In this document: in pieces, positions 44,720-59,052 of the stretch
Numbering within the stretch: position 1 is the first letter of the stretch
Layout of the letters: each line of letters opens with the position of its first letter
NCBI GenBank assembly: GCA_051530055.1
Contig: CM121342.1
Span: 9,734,001-9,798,000, forward strand
Direction: 5' to 3'
DNA from: Neoechinorhynchus agilis
Taxonomy: Eukaryota > Acanthocephala
Length of the DNA stretch: 64,000 bases
Made by a program: the position numbers and the translations under genes
The notes under the pieces: model-generated
Told to the model about the DNA's origin: nothing
The model's database searches: none
Seen by the model: only the letters and a program-made list of their open reading frames with translations

Positions 44720-45520
44720 ACTTGATTGCGGATTTAAATCGACAGCTCCCGTAAAAAGTGTAACCCGCAATCAAGTTTCACAGCAAAATGGTTGAAAGCT
44801 ATACCGTATGGATGTCCACTTGTCTTGTAATCAATTTTAAATTGATCACTCATTGGCATCCCATATTTTTTTAGGTTTGTAGGCTGATGACCGCTGGGGG
44901 AAATTTCCTCTTCACCCATCCTCTCAGATACCTTTGAGCCTTCGTGACTTTGATTCGTTCCGAATGTTCGTTGCGGCATTTGACGCCGGATTCAATGTCG
45001 CCACTAACCATTTCAATGAACTTAAAAGCGTCAAAATGCGGTAGACAAACTGTTAACCTGATCCGATCATTTTTATAATCGATCTCAGCAAAGAATTTTT
45101 CGCTAATGGTGTCTACAAAAACTCCACCATTAAACGAACTTAGCGAGATTATCGGAAGTACTGTCTTTATTGGATTTAAGAGAATTATTCAGGGAATTTA
45201 TTAACATCGAGAAATGATAACATCATTCTTACACTCTTTGGTACGATCCATAATCAATCTTGTTTTCGCAAGGCCGGCAAGTGACAAAGTTAAAGATACC
45301 TGGAAATTTGAGTGTTCAAATTAAAGATTTTCTCTATTTGTCTAATGCTATCAACTGGTCATATAAAAGGAAACCAGCAGTCTGTCTGGACAATTTGACT
45401 ACCGTACACTCGAAGAATACAATGGGCAATCTTATAAGGGACGGCGGTGTTGAAAGTGCAGAATGGTATGTCGGACCGAGAGATTCTTTGGTCGTAGTAT
45501 TGCTTTCAAATAAATAATGG
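44720..45520 (-). other. Possible unresolved minus-strand exons
   Basis: Minus-strand stretches read like protein: FNFVTCRPCENKIDYGSYQR (about 45240-45300), SSFNGGVFVDTISEKFFAEI followed by DYKNDRIRLTVCLPHFDAF (about 45000-45160), and GMPMSDQFKIDYKTSGHPYG (about 44780-44870). They lie in different frames and I recognise no family or clear splice chain. They could be exons or remnants of one gene upstream of the NOT2-box protein. An 11-bp inverted repeat (CTTGATTGCGG / CCGCAATCAAG) sits at 44720-44776. Confidence 0.3.
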
Positions 45521-46356
45521 TACGGTTCCCTGAAATGTTTATTGGCTCAATCGAGCTTAAATTGTCTTAAAAGTACCAATACGCGATTCCCCGCACTTGA
45601 CGAGAAAAATAAAGGAAGTTCCGGATCGACTTTATCTATGTTTAATTAAATCAGAAGTTCGTGTTGAGCGGTTCAAACCACGAAATATTAAATAACATTA
45701 ATACGTCTCGGGGTTTAAACCGCTCAACAACAATATCTTTCAACTCGAATGTGATCCTGCATGAAGTTTAAATCAGAAGTTTTAAATGTATTATAATTAA
45801 ATGGGTGAAGAATTTGTACCTACTTTGTTTAAATTCCTTTTATCGCTTTCTCATAACAAAATAATAGTTCATCAGAAAAAATCACCAACCTTACCTAAAG
45901 TTTTGAATATTCTCGAAAACCTTTTATACTTGTCGGTTCGAACTTTCATTTCCGCAAAAAAATGGAAATTTAATGAAATTATGACGACGGTAGCCTTTTC
46001 TACTACACTAAAAGAGCTATGTTTCTCGAACTCGGGAATTTCCTAAACCAAAAGCTCATACAGACCACGAATTTTGCTTCCCCCATTAAAACGTTGTTCG
46101 ACTGCACCAAAATTTTAAGCATAAAAAATAAATTGGAATTTCTTGTTTCGAAACATGACTGTATATTGGTGATGAAAAGAGACAAAAATATAAAGATTAT
46201 ATTCTTTAAAATCACCTACTTATTTTCCTACTATTAATGTTGTAGATACTTTAAATCTGCAAATTGAGACTATTGTATACATATATAAAAGTTAATAGAT
46301 TTGCTTTTTCATCTTAAATAATTGCTGTATATTGTAAAGAAATTATTCATTATATT
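45521..46356. other. Spacer with a short inverted repeat
   Basis: 45663-45730 holds GTTGAGCGGTTCAAACC and its near complement GGTTTAAACCGCTCAAC around about 35 bp. No gene is supported in the rest; open frames are short and AT-driven. Confidence 0.45.
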
Positions 46357-46672
46357 TCCAGTTTCAATTAGCGATGTTTGATTCAGAAAATACATGAAAA
46401 TTTTCAGCCTTTTCGTTGGCCTTCTTCAGTCAATCTGCAATTTAAAAGAAGCATTGTCAGCCTCCCTCGTACATTTCTCAATGGACCTCCTTTTTAGTTT
46501 GTTGTAGATCCAATCCAGTTCATATTTGAGTAGCAGTTGAACCGAAAACCAACTCATTAAAAAATTGTTTTCGGAGGAAAGTTCGAGTGACTGAAGAAAG
46601 CCAACGAAAATTCCGAAAATTTTCAAGATAAATCTATTTTTCTGAATCAAACATCGCTAATTGAAACTGAAA
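46357..46672. mobile_element. Foldback element (family E), fuller copy
   Basis: The left end CCAGTTTCAATTAGCGATGT and the right end ACATCGCTAATTGAAACTGA are inverted. Further in, GTTGGCCTTCTTCAGTCA and GACTGAAGAAAGCCAAC also pair. A truncated relative lies at 5745-5935. No coding capacity is seen. Confidence 0.7.
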
Positions 46673-46799
46673 TTGCTGTATAGTGAATAGAATGGTTTTT
46701 ACGGAAAATAAAAAGTCTTGGCACTAATTTTCGAGCACTCCTTCATTCGTTGGTGTTCCAAAATATTTGATGTATTTTTTATGATAAGAAAAATAGAGA

Positions 46800-46875
46800 T
46801 TGATTTATTTAAAAAAAATAATATTTCGTCCATGAAGTCCAACGAGACGGACGAAATATTTTTGAATTAACATAA
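46800..46875. repeat. Family F repeat, shortened copy
   Basis: AATATTTCGTCCATGAAGTC and CGAGACGGACGAAATATTTT match 16082-16202 with the centre deleted. From 46876 to 47561 no gene is supported; this is the upstream flank of the Ig gene. Confidence 0.6.
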
Positions 46876-47561
46876 ATCGATATCTATTTTTCCAGTCACC
46901 CAAAAATGCATATAAATGAACATTTTTTTTACAAAAAAAAGATTTTAGCAGACAAACGCGATAAAAAGAAACCAAAAAAGGGGGATAGATTTGTTGTCGC
47001 TGATATGTGTGTGTATCTATTTTTCGTTATTGCGTCTTTTTCTCACTCATAAGAAGATCCTTGAGTTTTATGGCTGAAGACGTTAGTGATTAGAGGAGTA
47101 ATATGTCGTTTGTACTTAATGTACTAAGCAAAAGTGTGCTGAACGCGATCGCTGGGCGGATGAGTACGACTAAGACGGAGAAGTGTTGAAGAGCGATATC
47201 GGGAGGAGGAGACACATAATACAAAAAATAAGACTTTCCTAGAGAGGAGCATAATAACATCGTGGAAAGGAGCAAGAATAGTATTGTGCTTCTTCGCCTG
47301 CTAACTAGTGCGCCGGCGTCAGTTTCCCCGAAAATATTTTACAGGTTCCCTTTTCCAACTCGATGGCACAGAGGTTGCTCAGGGCGATGACTGGCTCCTC
47401 GCGTCGCGTGGAACACTTCAATGGTTGAGGTGGCAGCGACTGGGATTTTTTTGATCGAAAATCTTTGTGTGTGTTTTTCAATGCCGATGAGTTGGTTTGT
47501 TTTAGAAACAAGAGATTGCCCGCTCTTTGAAAACCCATGATTTGTTGAGCGACTGATTGAA

Positions 47562-50500
47562 ATGTCAAAGACAATCACAGCTATTCCAATATTGAGTAAC
47601 CAATGGTGTAAAAATGATAGATTGGAAATACTCGAAGATACCGAAGAATATTCTGAAGAAGAGAGACGCACAAAGTCATTTATTGAGAATAGAAGTAAGG
47701 TTTCCATATTTTCTCGTTCATATTAACGCAAGATGTGGTCTAGAAGTGAAGGATTCGTGGATAAGTGATGGATTAAATGCAAGCTACAGTGTCCCGATTG
47801 GTGGATTTGTACGACTTGGGATAAAATATGGATTCAAAGATTGCGGGCAATTGGAGGTTTCGTGGATTAAGAACGGTATTGTGATAGATGATAACTTTTT
47901 GGCACAACACATTAACGTAATGGTGAGAAGAAGGCTTCTGGTGGTGGTGGTGGTGAGACTTGGAAATGGTAATAATCTCTGCTTGATTATCCGGCTGGAA
48001 GCACATCTGCAGTGCAGTCTATTTTAGAAAGGAGGAAGCACGAATCCCATTTGTCTAATGGGGATGGGAATGTCAGGGTGGTCATTTTTCTGCTAGGTTA
48101 CTTTTCACTTATGCCGAGCAATACACACGATATGATGAGATCTCCATACCAAAGGAGTCTGAGACACGTCCGTATCAATATCCCTGGATACTTCATATCG
48201 CGACACACCGTGTTGAATAACCGCATCTTACAGATATGCTTCAGTTTCTGACAGCTATTAAAAAAAGGATTCTCAAGGCAAGCTGATTATCGCTTTGTTT
48301 CATGTTATCGCCAAATCAATATAACATTTGTCGAACTTTTTTTGTAACGAACAACATTTAGATACTCCGGACGGAAACGCAATGTGCTTTGATGATCAAA
48401 AGAGCTCAAATTGAAGATTCCGGCGATTATGAAGTTCGATTACGAACACTAGATGGCAGCCAGTGTTCATCTAATGGTCATCTAGAGGTCACGGAAACCG
48501 GATCAATGTTAGTATTCTTGTCATGGCACGATAAAAATCTCTTAATCCCATTCATTTTTTTAATGAAAACAAACCTCGTTCAATTTCATTCCTTATTTCT
48601 CTTCAGACCTAATTATTGTTCGACTTTTAGCTCATTTTGTATTATGTGTTGATTTTTTGCTAATCGATTGGTTGCAATTTCCTTTTCCACAAGTTTCACA
48701 TTTTCCTTGTAAAATCAAAACATAATTCCGTTTTAAAGGATTTCTACAATTTTATCTAAACTATCATGAACGTTAGCCATTCCCATATTTCCTCTTTTTT
48801 GATTATAGTCAAAACAGTGAGGAGGAAATACGAATCACAAAGCATTTGGAGAACATCGACGTTCATGTAGGGATGCCATTGGAGCTGTATTGCGAATTTA
48901 AGAGCAAAGAAACTCCTGAGGTTGGTTTATAGTTTATTCGTTGATTTTTCACGTAAAAATTTCAAGATTTATTGGTACCTCAATGATATTCCGTTGGAAA
49001 GCGATCCTCGCTTTATTTCACAAAAAGAAGCGTCAAGATGCTTTTTAAGTATAAAACGCTTCTCAAAATCAGACAGCGGTTTCTACACAGTTAAAATCAT
49101 TGATTCAACTGGTTTTGACAAGAGTCAATGTTCAGTCAAAGCCGTTTCATCAATTTCTAAAAATGTCGCGCCTTCGTTTACAAAGAAGTTAAACGAGATC
49201 AACGCCCCTAACGGACAGGATGTCGCGCTGATGGTAGATGTAAACGGGAACCCGGATCCGATGGTTAGTTTTTTCAAAAATGGTGAAAAAATTCCGGATG
49301 AAAAGGTTTGTTATATCTTGTTTGCGCGACAAATCTGCCATCATTAACAAACAGATAAATCGTAAAGGGATGACATATCGATATATAATCCGAAGAGTCA
49401 ATCAAAACGACACTGGAGTGTACAGCGTTACAGCGGTAAATAACGCTGGTGAGGCTAAGACTTACGCAAGGGTTCATGTCCGCGAGGAAGACGAACGAGG
49501 ACGTCCAGGAGCTCCGTTGTTTCAAAAATCGTTCCGTGATCAGAATGTGTTTCGAGGAGAAAATGTACTTTTCGAAGCCATGGTTTTCGGAACACCTAAA
49601 CCAAAAGTCCGATGGCTTTTAAACGATAGACCAATAAGGAATTCCCGTTACTACTACTCAAATGTCAATAATAAATACAGTCTAACTATTAGTAATGTCT
49701 GTTCGATGGATAGTGGACTTATCACATTGCTCGTTGAGAATAAATACGGACGGGCTACATGTTCAGCTAATCTTTATGTAACAGGTATGATAAGTAATGT
49801 AAAGTGAATGAAGTCTGTGAGATAAGAAGATTTAGATCTTGATGGAGATGATATCGATTATGCCATTTCGAGGCGGGTACATGTTAGGCAGCCTGGCAAG
49901 ACAGTCGAGCAACGGAGAAGGATGACTGGATTCGATTCATCTGATGCGTATGAATCCAGCGATCGTCGAAGATATAACGGAGCTTTTAATGCATCGCGAT
50001 CAGATCAATATCGAAAATCGTTTCGGCCAGTCGGTTATAAGTTGATAAGATCATCAAGTGATCATTCAATTAAAACAGAGAATCCTTTGGTTGGAGTATT
50101 TTTGTTATAGATTTTGAGCTAACACTTTAATTTCATAAAATAGACAGTCAATAAAAGTAATTGCGTCGCACACTTATTCACTAGGTCACAGAATATGTCT
50201 GAAATTTTTAAGATCAAAAGTGGTCCCAGCATTCATTATTTATAAAAAGATTGAGATTTCTACAATAATTTTCAAAGGATTCTCTGTAGTAGCCCGTTTC
50301 CTTCGTCAGATGCTTTAAGCGATGATTCAGATCTTGGTGGTGAAATGAGCAGTACAAGAACAATTACACGTGAGAAAGTTAATGAATACCGTGAGTATCG
50401 ATTCGCAGAGTCGTCGGAGGCACGAAAGCGGCATCCGGTGCAACGTCCGGTTGAAATTCGTTTTAGTAAACCTCAACTTCCTCAGCGTACGGAGGCTGAG

Positions 50501-53500
50501 ATGTACAAACGTTTCCGATCAGTGGATAGATTCGATACTCGTAGCACTAAAAGTGGATTGTCAAAGTCTGATGAGCGTAAGACTAGGCTTATTAGACTGT
50601 CTTCTGTTCCTCCGACTGAACCGAATCGAAAATGCACAAGAGTGGAGCCTTCGTTTGCTCCCATTGATATCATCGTTGGTAAACCGATAACTCACACGAT
50701 TGTGAGAGATGAATTCACATTGAGTAAAGACCGTCGTGATTTGGTTATAGGCGAAAGTGAAGTGGAAGTCCGATTGCCAAAAGCTCGCCATGCATCAACG
50801 GTAGTGAGGCAGAAGGAGGATAAGAGCAAAATTTCATCCTACTTCGAGATGGAAGGTGAAAAATCAGTGTTAAAGGTACATAGCTGGTTCCTTTGAACGC
50901 GTAGATGATCTTTTAATGTTCATGAATCAGCTCATAGAAGAACCAATTGGCCAGGATGGCGAGGTTGTTTTGAATTTGCCTAAAGGTCAGCATTCGTCTA
51001 CTGTAAGACGACACCAAAAGGCTAAGGACGAAGTATTCCAAATCGATCGACGGCAAAGAATTACGGGTGAAAGGGAAATAATGCATATCGAAAAACCTAT
51101 ACAACTGGAAGAGGAGATAGACGTTCGATTGGAAAAAGAAAAAGGTTCACATGCTGCCACTATTTATAAAGAAATTCCCTCGAGACAAGAACGGTACCAT
51201 CTTCACCCAAAACGGCCTATTCCTGGTGAACACGATGTTTATATGGTTGATGAGACTGTGAAAGCTCAGGAATCATTGGATGTTCAACTGCCGAAGATCG
51301 AGAGGCAGGTTGCAGAACACTCGTCTACTGTTCTAAGGTCAAAGCAGGAAAAAGAACAAGTTATGACTCTTAAGAACAAATTGGTGCTTCCGGGTGAACA
51401 TTCGTATAAGCACGTTCGAGACCGTGTTCAATATTTGGAATCAGAAGATGTCGTCCTTCCGAAACAAGGACAACATTCATCAACGGTCTACAAGCAAACT
51501 CATGGTCCTATTGAGAGCTACAATATTGGAACAGTTAGATCAGATGATGATCAACGAATATTGAAAAAGATTTCTAATACAGAGTTGGAAGTCCGAGTAC
51601 CGAAACCCGGTGATCATTCATCGACTTTGGTTTGTGATGGAACCCAGAGAGTAGATTTGGGAAAACTGCGAACGACTAGTGGAACAAGTTCAATTTTATA
51701 CGTAAGTGATGAAATCGAAGATCACCGATCGACAGTTGTAATGGGAGCTGAGAAAAATCTTAGAGTAGATGTAGCACTTGAGAGTGAGTTTTCTGAATAT
51801 GATGAAAACGTTGATCGTGAGTATCGGTCAAAACGTGATCATAAGACGACTTTGATGGCTGATCTTGAAGGAGACAAAGTGGAACATGTGAGACAAACAT
51901 CACATTCAACCACGACTGTGAAAAATGTAGCGGAAAAAATGGATAGAATCGAAATGGTGATCGATAGACCGCTTGATACATCCGAGGTCACAGCAAGAAT
52001 TGAAGCTCAGACAGAACCTCAGACAATTCATTTGCCTGCAGCTCAATTGTATGAACAACGTCAGCACCAAAGAGCTCAAAGTGAAGTTGTAGCCAGAGTT
52101 GGAGCGAGATATCAGATCATGAGTGAGGCTCAAGCTCAGGAACAATCGAGTATCTCAATTGAACCAATAAAAAGACGAGAGGAAACGATTGATTTAAGAA
52201 TGGGAAGTAGTACCACTCAAATTGTAGCGAACGTGAAACCGCGACTGCAGTTGTTGCATGATAAAATTGAAAGTGTAGGATCATCGAGTGTTCAAATGGA
52301 TATGGCAGAGATCAGTAAAGCCAGTGTAAACGTACTCATGCCTCAAGTTGAACTTCAACCTTCATCAAGTGGAGTTGTGGTTGATCTCTGTGGAGCGCTT
52401 AGTGGCCCTTCGACAGCAGTCAAAGGCGCGGAGCAATTCTCTTCAGAACTCATCTTAGGTCCTAAGCGACCTCCGTCTACGAACGCAGTTGAGTTAGTCG
52501 TTGATGAGCCTGCTGTGGAAACCAGTAGTTCAAGAGTGGTCGCTAATCTTTCTTCAAGTTTGACTCGACAAAGTTCGGTTGGAATGCAGCATGTTCCAGC
52601 TGAGATAAGCACTTCCACTTTTGTGATGGATTTAACATCTCGCGTAGCTCGAAAAGACGTTAATGTCAATCTCGGCGAGATTTATGTCGACGAGAGTTCA
52701 AGTGGCATCACTGCTGATATAGACACTTCGTTGAGCGTTCTTGATCGTACTCAATATATGACACAACAAAAGAATACCTCAAGTGTGGAACTGCCTCTTA
52801 CGGATAGACGACCTTCAGTCGCTTCTGAAGTAGATGTGAGAATGAAGACGGACATTCGAGGCCGTACAGAAGTTTTGGCTAATCTTCCTGATAAAGTTCA
52901 GAACATTAAACCGTTCCGACGCCCTATGAGTTCAAGTAAATTCGAGATGATAGGACATCGACCGGTTGAAGCAAGTGTTAGAATTCCAAAGGAAGATATG
53001 AACGTTAGTCAATTTAGAGCTCAATTGAATGAACATGGTAGCAGTGAAATTCAACTCAGAGATTTTGGACATCAACAACCTGAAGTCGAAGTTGTTCTTC
53101 ATCCACCTATTCACAGTGAACAAAGTAGCACTCTTAGTGATTATCGGAAATACGAAGCAAGTGAAGGAAGTGCTACGATTATTAAACAGATTGGTAGTTT
53201 AAGTCCGGAAAGATATTATGTGGGTGCAAGACCAGAGCAAAACACATCGACCGTCTATATAGAAATGAACGAACACAACAGATTCCAAGAACGGTTTAAT
53301 AAAGATAATCGAAGATTCGATTTTGAAGAAGGGGGTCCAATCCATCTGATCGTAGACGCAATTGATGTGGCCAATGCAAGATGGACGAAAGACGGTGTAG
53401 TGCTCGGAGATCGATATTCTACATTCATTACCGATCGATCGGTGGAACTTTATGTTGCTGATAGTCGACATACAGATTCTGGAATATACGAATGTAGCGC

Positions 53501-56500
53501 TACCGATAAACACAATCGAGTCACTTCTCATTTGTTCATTGTAAATGTGAAATCAGTGAGTGAGAAATCCGAGTTCCAAGTGTTCAATAATCGATCAGAT
53601 GAATCGAGTATTGTACGAAAGAGAATGGCTCCACTTGAAGATGAACTCTGTTTTGTTCAAGAACTTCCAAGTCAATTAGTCTGCGAAGTGGGTGAACAAT
53701 TGCGACTGATCACACGAATCAAAGGGAACGCTATAAAAACCTCTTGGTTCCACAATGAAGTCCTTATAAAAGAAAACTTGTTGGAAACTTCACAGCCGAA
53801 TCACATTTACGATCACAGTATGGTCGTTCCATGTATTGATAAGCGATATGAAGGAATATACACAGTCAAAGTAGTAGGACCATTTACTTCCATCGAGAGC
53901 TACTGTCGAGTCACTGTAAACGGTTGGTGATTTCGCGCTTCTTCGATAGTTTAGGATTCGGGCATAATCTTGAATCTTGGTTACATATTTTAAATCCCAT
54001 TTTTTTAAGGTTGTGAATGCTTTGGTTCTGGCTTCTTTTCCAAAAACTTTAGGATTAGCGGCTTGTATGAATTGCATATATCTTTGAAAAGCGATTATGA
54101 AAAGAAATCTATAATTTACAATGTTATTTCTCTGGTTGATTCCTTCTTTGTTTATTATCAAAAGAAAATCTTTCGTCCTTAGGAAGCATCCATATAAATG
54201 CACCGGTTATACTCTACGGTCCGATGACTTAATTTTTTCGCTAGATTTTCGTACGACAAATTCTCGGAAACAGTAGTCATTTCTTAAATGTAAAATGCAA
54301 TTTATATGTGTATTTTTTAGATTTTTCCAATAAAACCAATTAGTTAAGACATTTCATTTGTCAACCATAACAAAAGACATTAAATTTTAAGTTCATCGTA
54401 AAAAATATGAACTAACCATTTTTGTGTTGAGCTTTCAAAATCTAATGTGATTAATTTTATTTAATATCCTAATTTTAAACATCAAATTTATTGTACAAAT
54501 ATAAGTTGAATTTTGACCATTGTTGTTTTAGGTAATCATCAGTTGAACACACTGCCTTCACAAATCTCAGAAACATTCCAAAAGCCATTGACAGTAAGTT
54601 AAACCATTTTCCTGCAAAGAAATCAAATCGTTATTTAAAAAAGCAGACATTTCACCAGGACGTTACTCGGTACGCTGAACAATCCGTTCCGAGTAACTTG
54701 ATTGAGATAACGACAACCAAACGTCGCAAACCTGAAACTACTATCAAAGTTCGCGAAGGTGATTGCAACGAATGTGTATTTGTGATCAGTGAGACGGACG
54801 ATGGAGAGTACGTCGTGACCGAGACGACCGATGATGAACACGATCACCGTTGAAGATTAAATCACACAAAAATCTTTTACTAAACCAATAGAAATCAATT
54901 GTCTTTTCTGGTGAAATTGTAGAACTAAAGCCGAATTAATTTTGAAAAAACAAAGAATTAAATCGTCGATTCCATGTTTTCAGATCATTTAATGAGCTGG
55001 CAAGGCCCAGGATGGACACAATATTCCAATACCCTTGCTGCACCGCCAATATCCATTGTTGTACCATTGATCGATACAACGTGCCAAGAAGGTGATCCTG
55101 CGATTCTCGCATGCAAAATCCGAGCATCCGGTTCGTTCACAGTTAGTGCATTGATTGATCGGTTATTGGCGTAAAACGCAGTAATGTTTAGGTCCGATGG
55201 TACAAAGACAACCATGAATGCATAGATGATAATCGTTATGTGAAATCGATTGATAGTGATGGATACGTTCGACTTAAAATTTCTCGAAGTTCATATATTG
55301 ATTCCGGACTATATATGGTCGCCATTATCTGCAATCAAACAGAAGTTTCAAGTCAGTGTAGAGTAAAGATAAACACGAGCGGGATTGACCGAAGGAAATT
55401 TACATCTAATGTGGCAAAACAAGAATTTGCAGCACCCACAATAACCAAAGAACTTTTAAGCACTCAAGTTAAAGTCGGTGAAACGTGTAAAACAGCGTTT
55501 CTTGTTTTGACTGTCTAATAGAGAAACTCTGTGGTAGACTCAAGTGCAGGGTGTACGGTCATCCAATTCCTAAGGTATACTTTTACTAAGAAATTGAAGT
55601 GATTTTAATATTGAAACCGTTTGAAATAGATGAAAATCGAGTTTTATTCAAAGAATTTCATTCTAGGTCAAATGGTTCAAAGGAATATTTCAACTATATC
55701 CGAGCACAAGGGTTAACATGCAGTTCGACTTTAATGGATATGCTTCGCTCATAATAAGAAATGTTGAACCTGAAGATGGTGGTCAATATGTAGCTTTGTT
55801 TGAGAACTCCGTTGGGTCGGTTACGACATCCTCAACGATCACCGTTGTTCCACTCACTTCGGAGAGTTTTTCCGAATGGAATACAAGTGCTGCAGTTAGT
55901 GGTCCACCAGTCATCGTCAATCCTCCAAAGAGTATTTCAGTCGCAGAAGGACAAACCGTAATTCTAGAATGCGAGGTATCTTCGGCGGATAGGTCAAAAG
56001 TAACGTGGCTTCACAACAACGGTCAATTGATGACATCAGAAAGGTATAAATCCTATTTTGACGGTCGTAAAGCTGATCTCCGAATCTATAATGCGTCTGA
56101 AATCGATAAAGGCATTTACACCGTCATCGTAGAAAATAGAAGAGGTTCATCGACCTTTTCTGTTTCAGTGGACGTTATCGATAGTTCTGGTGGTTACTAT
56201 CCAGTTTACGATATACCAGAGCGACTCATCACTGATCATCGTCTTCCTCTTCAACCATCGACTCTAGATTTTAAAAAGGATGCACATGGTGAAATAGACG
56301 ATAGCTCAATATTTGATCCTGAACTCTTTAAACATCTCGACAAACGAAACATATCAAAAGACGATCAATATGAGGCGGGTATTGACACGACTCCTTTGAA
56401 ATCATGTGACAAAATTGCTGAATTAGAGGCAAAGCGACAACTTGGAGTTCAGAAAAAAGACCTTGAATCAGTAGTCGAGCAGAACACGACTAGAAATCTA

Positions 56501-57887
56501 CTTCACATTCAGGAGTTGGAGAAACGGAATCGAGAAAAGTATCAGAAGCGGGATACTCTTGCGGAAAACGAAATCGACACAAAACCACTGCGCGATCCGG
56601 CAGCATTCAGATTTCTTGAAGCTGAGAAAATTAAAAAGGAATATAGTGGTCCTCCAGTTGACTCAAATCCGATTGTTGATCCAATGGCATTTTATTTCTT
56701 AGAACTCGGAAACACACAAAAAGTTAAGGATATTCAATCAGGAGTAGACGATTCACCTATAGTTGACCCGAGTGCGTTTCGATATGTGGAACCGCAATAC
56801 ACAAATCGAACATCACATGGAACATCGGAAGTAGATACAAGTTCAATAATCTCACCTTCAGCATTTAATCATTTAAACCGACCACCGACGCCAAAACTGG
56901 AATTATTGGAAAGCACCGTTGACAATGAACCGATAATATGTTTGGACGCGTTAAGATGGGCGATTTTAGTGCTTCTTTTTGAATTTCAGGGGTGTTAAAG
57001 AAACTGAGATTGTCCAACACAAAATACATTGAGCGTCCTGAACCAAGAAAGCTGCGATCCAATAGCCCTACAATTGACACGAGTCCTTATGTTGACTTGC
57101 GTCCTTTCAAGTATCTTGAGACGAGTGAAGATAGACGAGAAGACGTAGAGCCAGGCGTAGACGAAACTGCCTACATCCCAATGGATGCTTTTAAATACGT
57201 GGAAGCTGAAGCTGCCAAAGAAAAAGACTTTAGTGGTCCGGCTATTGATACTACTCCGATGATAGACAGTGAGGCATTTCGTGCTCTTGAACAAAAGAAT
57301 ATTCCAAACGATATTTACAGCGGTCCTGCGATTGATGATAGTTCGTTTATTGATCCAAGTGTTTTCAGAGATCTTGAAAATTCAAAAATACAAACGATCG
57401 ATATTGCGGATGACGGCGATGAAGGATTTTCGCCGAGAATAGAAGGCAGCCTAGGTTTGTGGTGTAGATTCAAAAAAATACCCGAAGATATCCATCCTTT
57501 TTTAAAAAAGGCGATGTAAATGTGTTTGAAGGCCAAAAAGCTGTTTTCAGTGTTGCCGTTGTCGCCGTACCATATCCGGATGTAAGCTGTACCTTCCACG
57601 AGTTCAATCGATTTTTTCTGTACTTTTAGATAAAATGGCAGCACAATGGTAAACCGTTGTCGCCATCGAGTAGGATAATTTCGAATTACAATATCGCAAA
57701 TCGGATCGCTACATTAAGCGTTTCACAGTGTACCGTTGATGATTCCGGTCTATATGAATTAGTGGCAACCAACAAAAATGGAAGTCTGTCAGCATATGGA
57801 CGACTAATAGTCCACGAGGATTCTAAAATCGATGAGACGGGATTCGTACCGTTGGATCGTTTCCGGTCAATTGAGATCAATTCTTAA
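47562..57887 (+). CDS. Giant muscle-type Ig-domain protein with two unusual repeat regions
   Basis: Eighteen exons join in phase (47562-47694, 47744-47922, 48362-48507, 48809-48920, 48967-49305, 49355-49784, 49836-50103, 50278-50875, 50931-53922, 54532-54593, 54659-54848, 54984-55141, 55192-55484, 55538-55574, 55667-56939, 56990-57454, 57511-57581, 57630-57887) to give 2,667 residues; joins 7-8 and 13-14 use weaker donors. Ig domains: four at about 55-445, two at about 1520-1730, three at about 1830-2145, one at 2556-2640, most with W and DSG-Y motifs. Residues about 700-960 have six H(S/A)STV repeats; 1000-1480 hold SSSxVVxDL-type repeats; 2170-2555 and the last 20 residues hold about 12 VDxxPhhDPxAFRhLE repeats. 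No Fn3, kinase or DH-PH is seen. It resembles the titin/UNC-89/kettin class of sarcomere scaffolds. Further exons may lie upstream. Confidence 0.8.
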
Positions 57888-59052
57888 GTTTTATCTTTTG
57901 TGGATTCAGTAGATTACTAGCAACGCAAGTCCAAGAAGGTTTTAGAGCTGGATTTGCTGAATAAAGAGTTTGTCGAATTATGAGACGGCAGAGGCACAGA
58001 ATGAAATTTCTTAGTGTTCTACGCTTTACTAACCTCTTTTTTAGGATTCCAAACTAGTTTTAAATGCACCTTTAATGTTGACGTTGATGAGAAAATCTGT
58101 AATACAAAGAATGTTTTTTAGTTGAACTTTTTGAGGAATAATCACTCTGAGAGCCCAACATTTGTGTTACATTTGATTCAAATGAATTTATTTTGAAATC
58201 TTCGACATTTCCTTCTACATTTATTCTTTTATGACTTTATTTAGTCTATTTGAAGAGCAAAAATGGGTTCGAATTCGAAAATCAAGCAACTGCAAGCCGT
58301 TAATTTCTATATTCAACAAATCATTGACATCCGTAGAAACCTTCTTTGTTTAAACAAGAGTCGAAAAAGTTAGAAGATTTGTGGGTGAAACAATACCCGA
58401 CGAGGCACGCGTTGCCACATTAATAATAATTAATTATAAAAATTAATGCTATAATATTTTTTTGAATAGATTAAAGTCAGTGTTTAACGTTTTCAAGAAA
58501 TATTCGTAATAAAAATTTACCTTAAAATATATTCCATTGTTTAAATTAAGAAAATGATCAAAATATAACACGTTTCAGTGCAAAAGTCGTTAATAAGACA
58601 AAACAATCGTTTTAGTCTACTTGAACCAAGCTTAGCACCAATTTTAATAAAAAGAAAATTGAACGTTGCTAATACAATAAACAAGTATAATTGGTAAACA
58701 AAAGACAACATCTAAAAGAGTAAAATCTTACATTGCACGAATACGTATTTAAAAAAGCAGTGTTTAGACGAAGAAATTGAGGTGATTTTATTTTAAATCC
58801 GATATTTTTAAAATAAAATCATTTCAATTCCTAAGCGCCATAAAACAACCAATATGAACAGTTCAAACTTCAAACAATTTAGTAAGTGCAAGGATGTCCA
58901 TCCAAAAACGAAGACTAATAAAGAGAATTATGAATAATTTAATATCAGATTAAAAAATTGAAAGTATTAAAAAAAGGTAATAGTTGGCTTTGGCATCGTT
59001 AAGATCTTGCGCACGTTATAATATAGCCACACATTTAACCAAATTTTAATAT
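57888..59052. other. AT-rich spacer with one small palindrome
   Basis: Between the Ig gene and the MAT gene (convergent). A compact palindrome at 58755-58870 (GAAATTGAGGTGATTTTATT with its complement) may be a decayed family A element. No other gene or repeat is seen. Confidence 0.5.

Noticed and set aside
47562-57887. Naming the giant gene unc-89 or titin outright
   Set aside because: No kinase, DH-PH, SH3 or Fn3 domains are present in the window, and the linker repeats are not ones I can assign.
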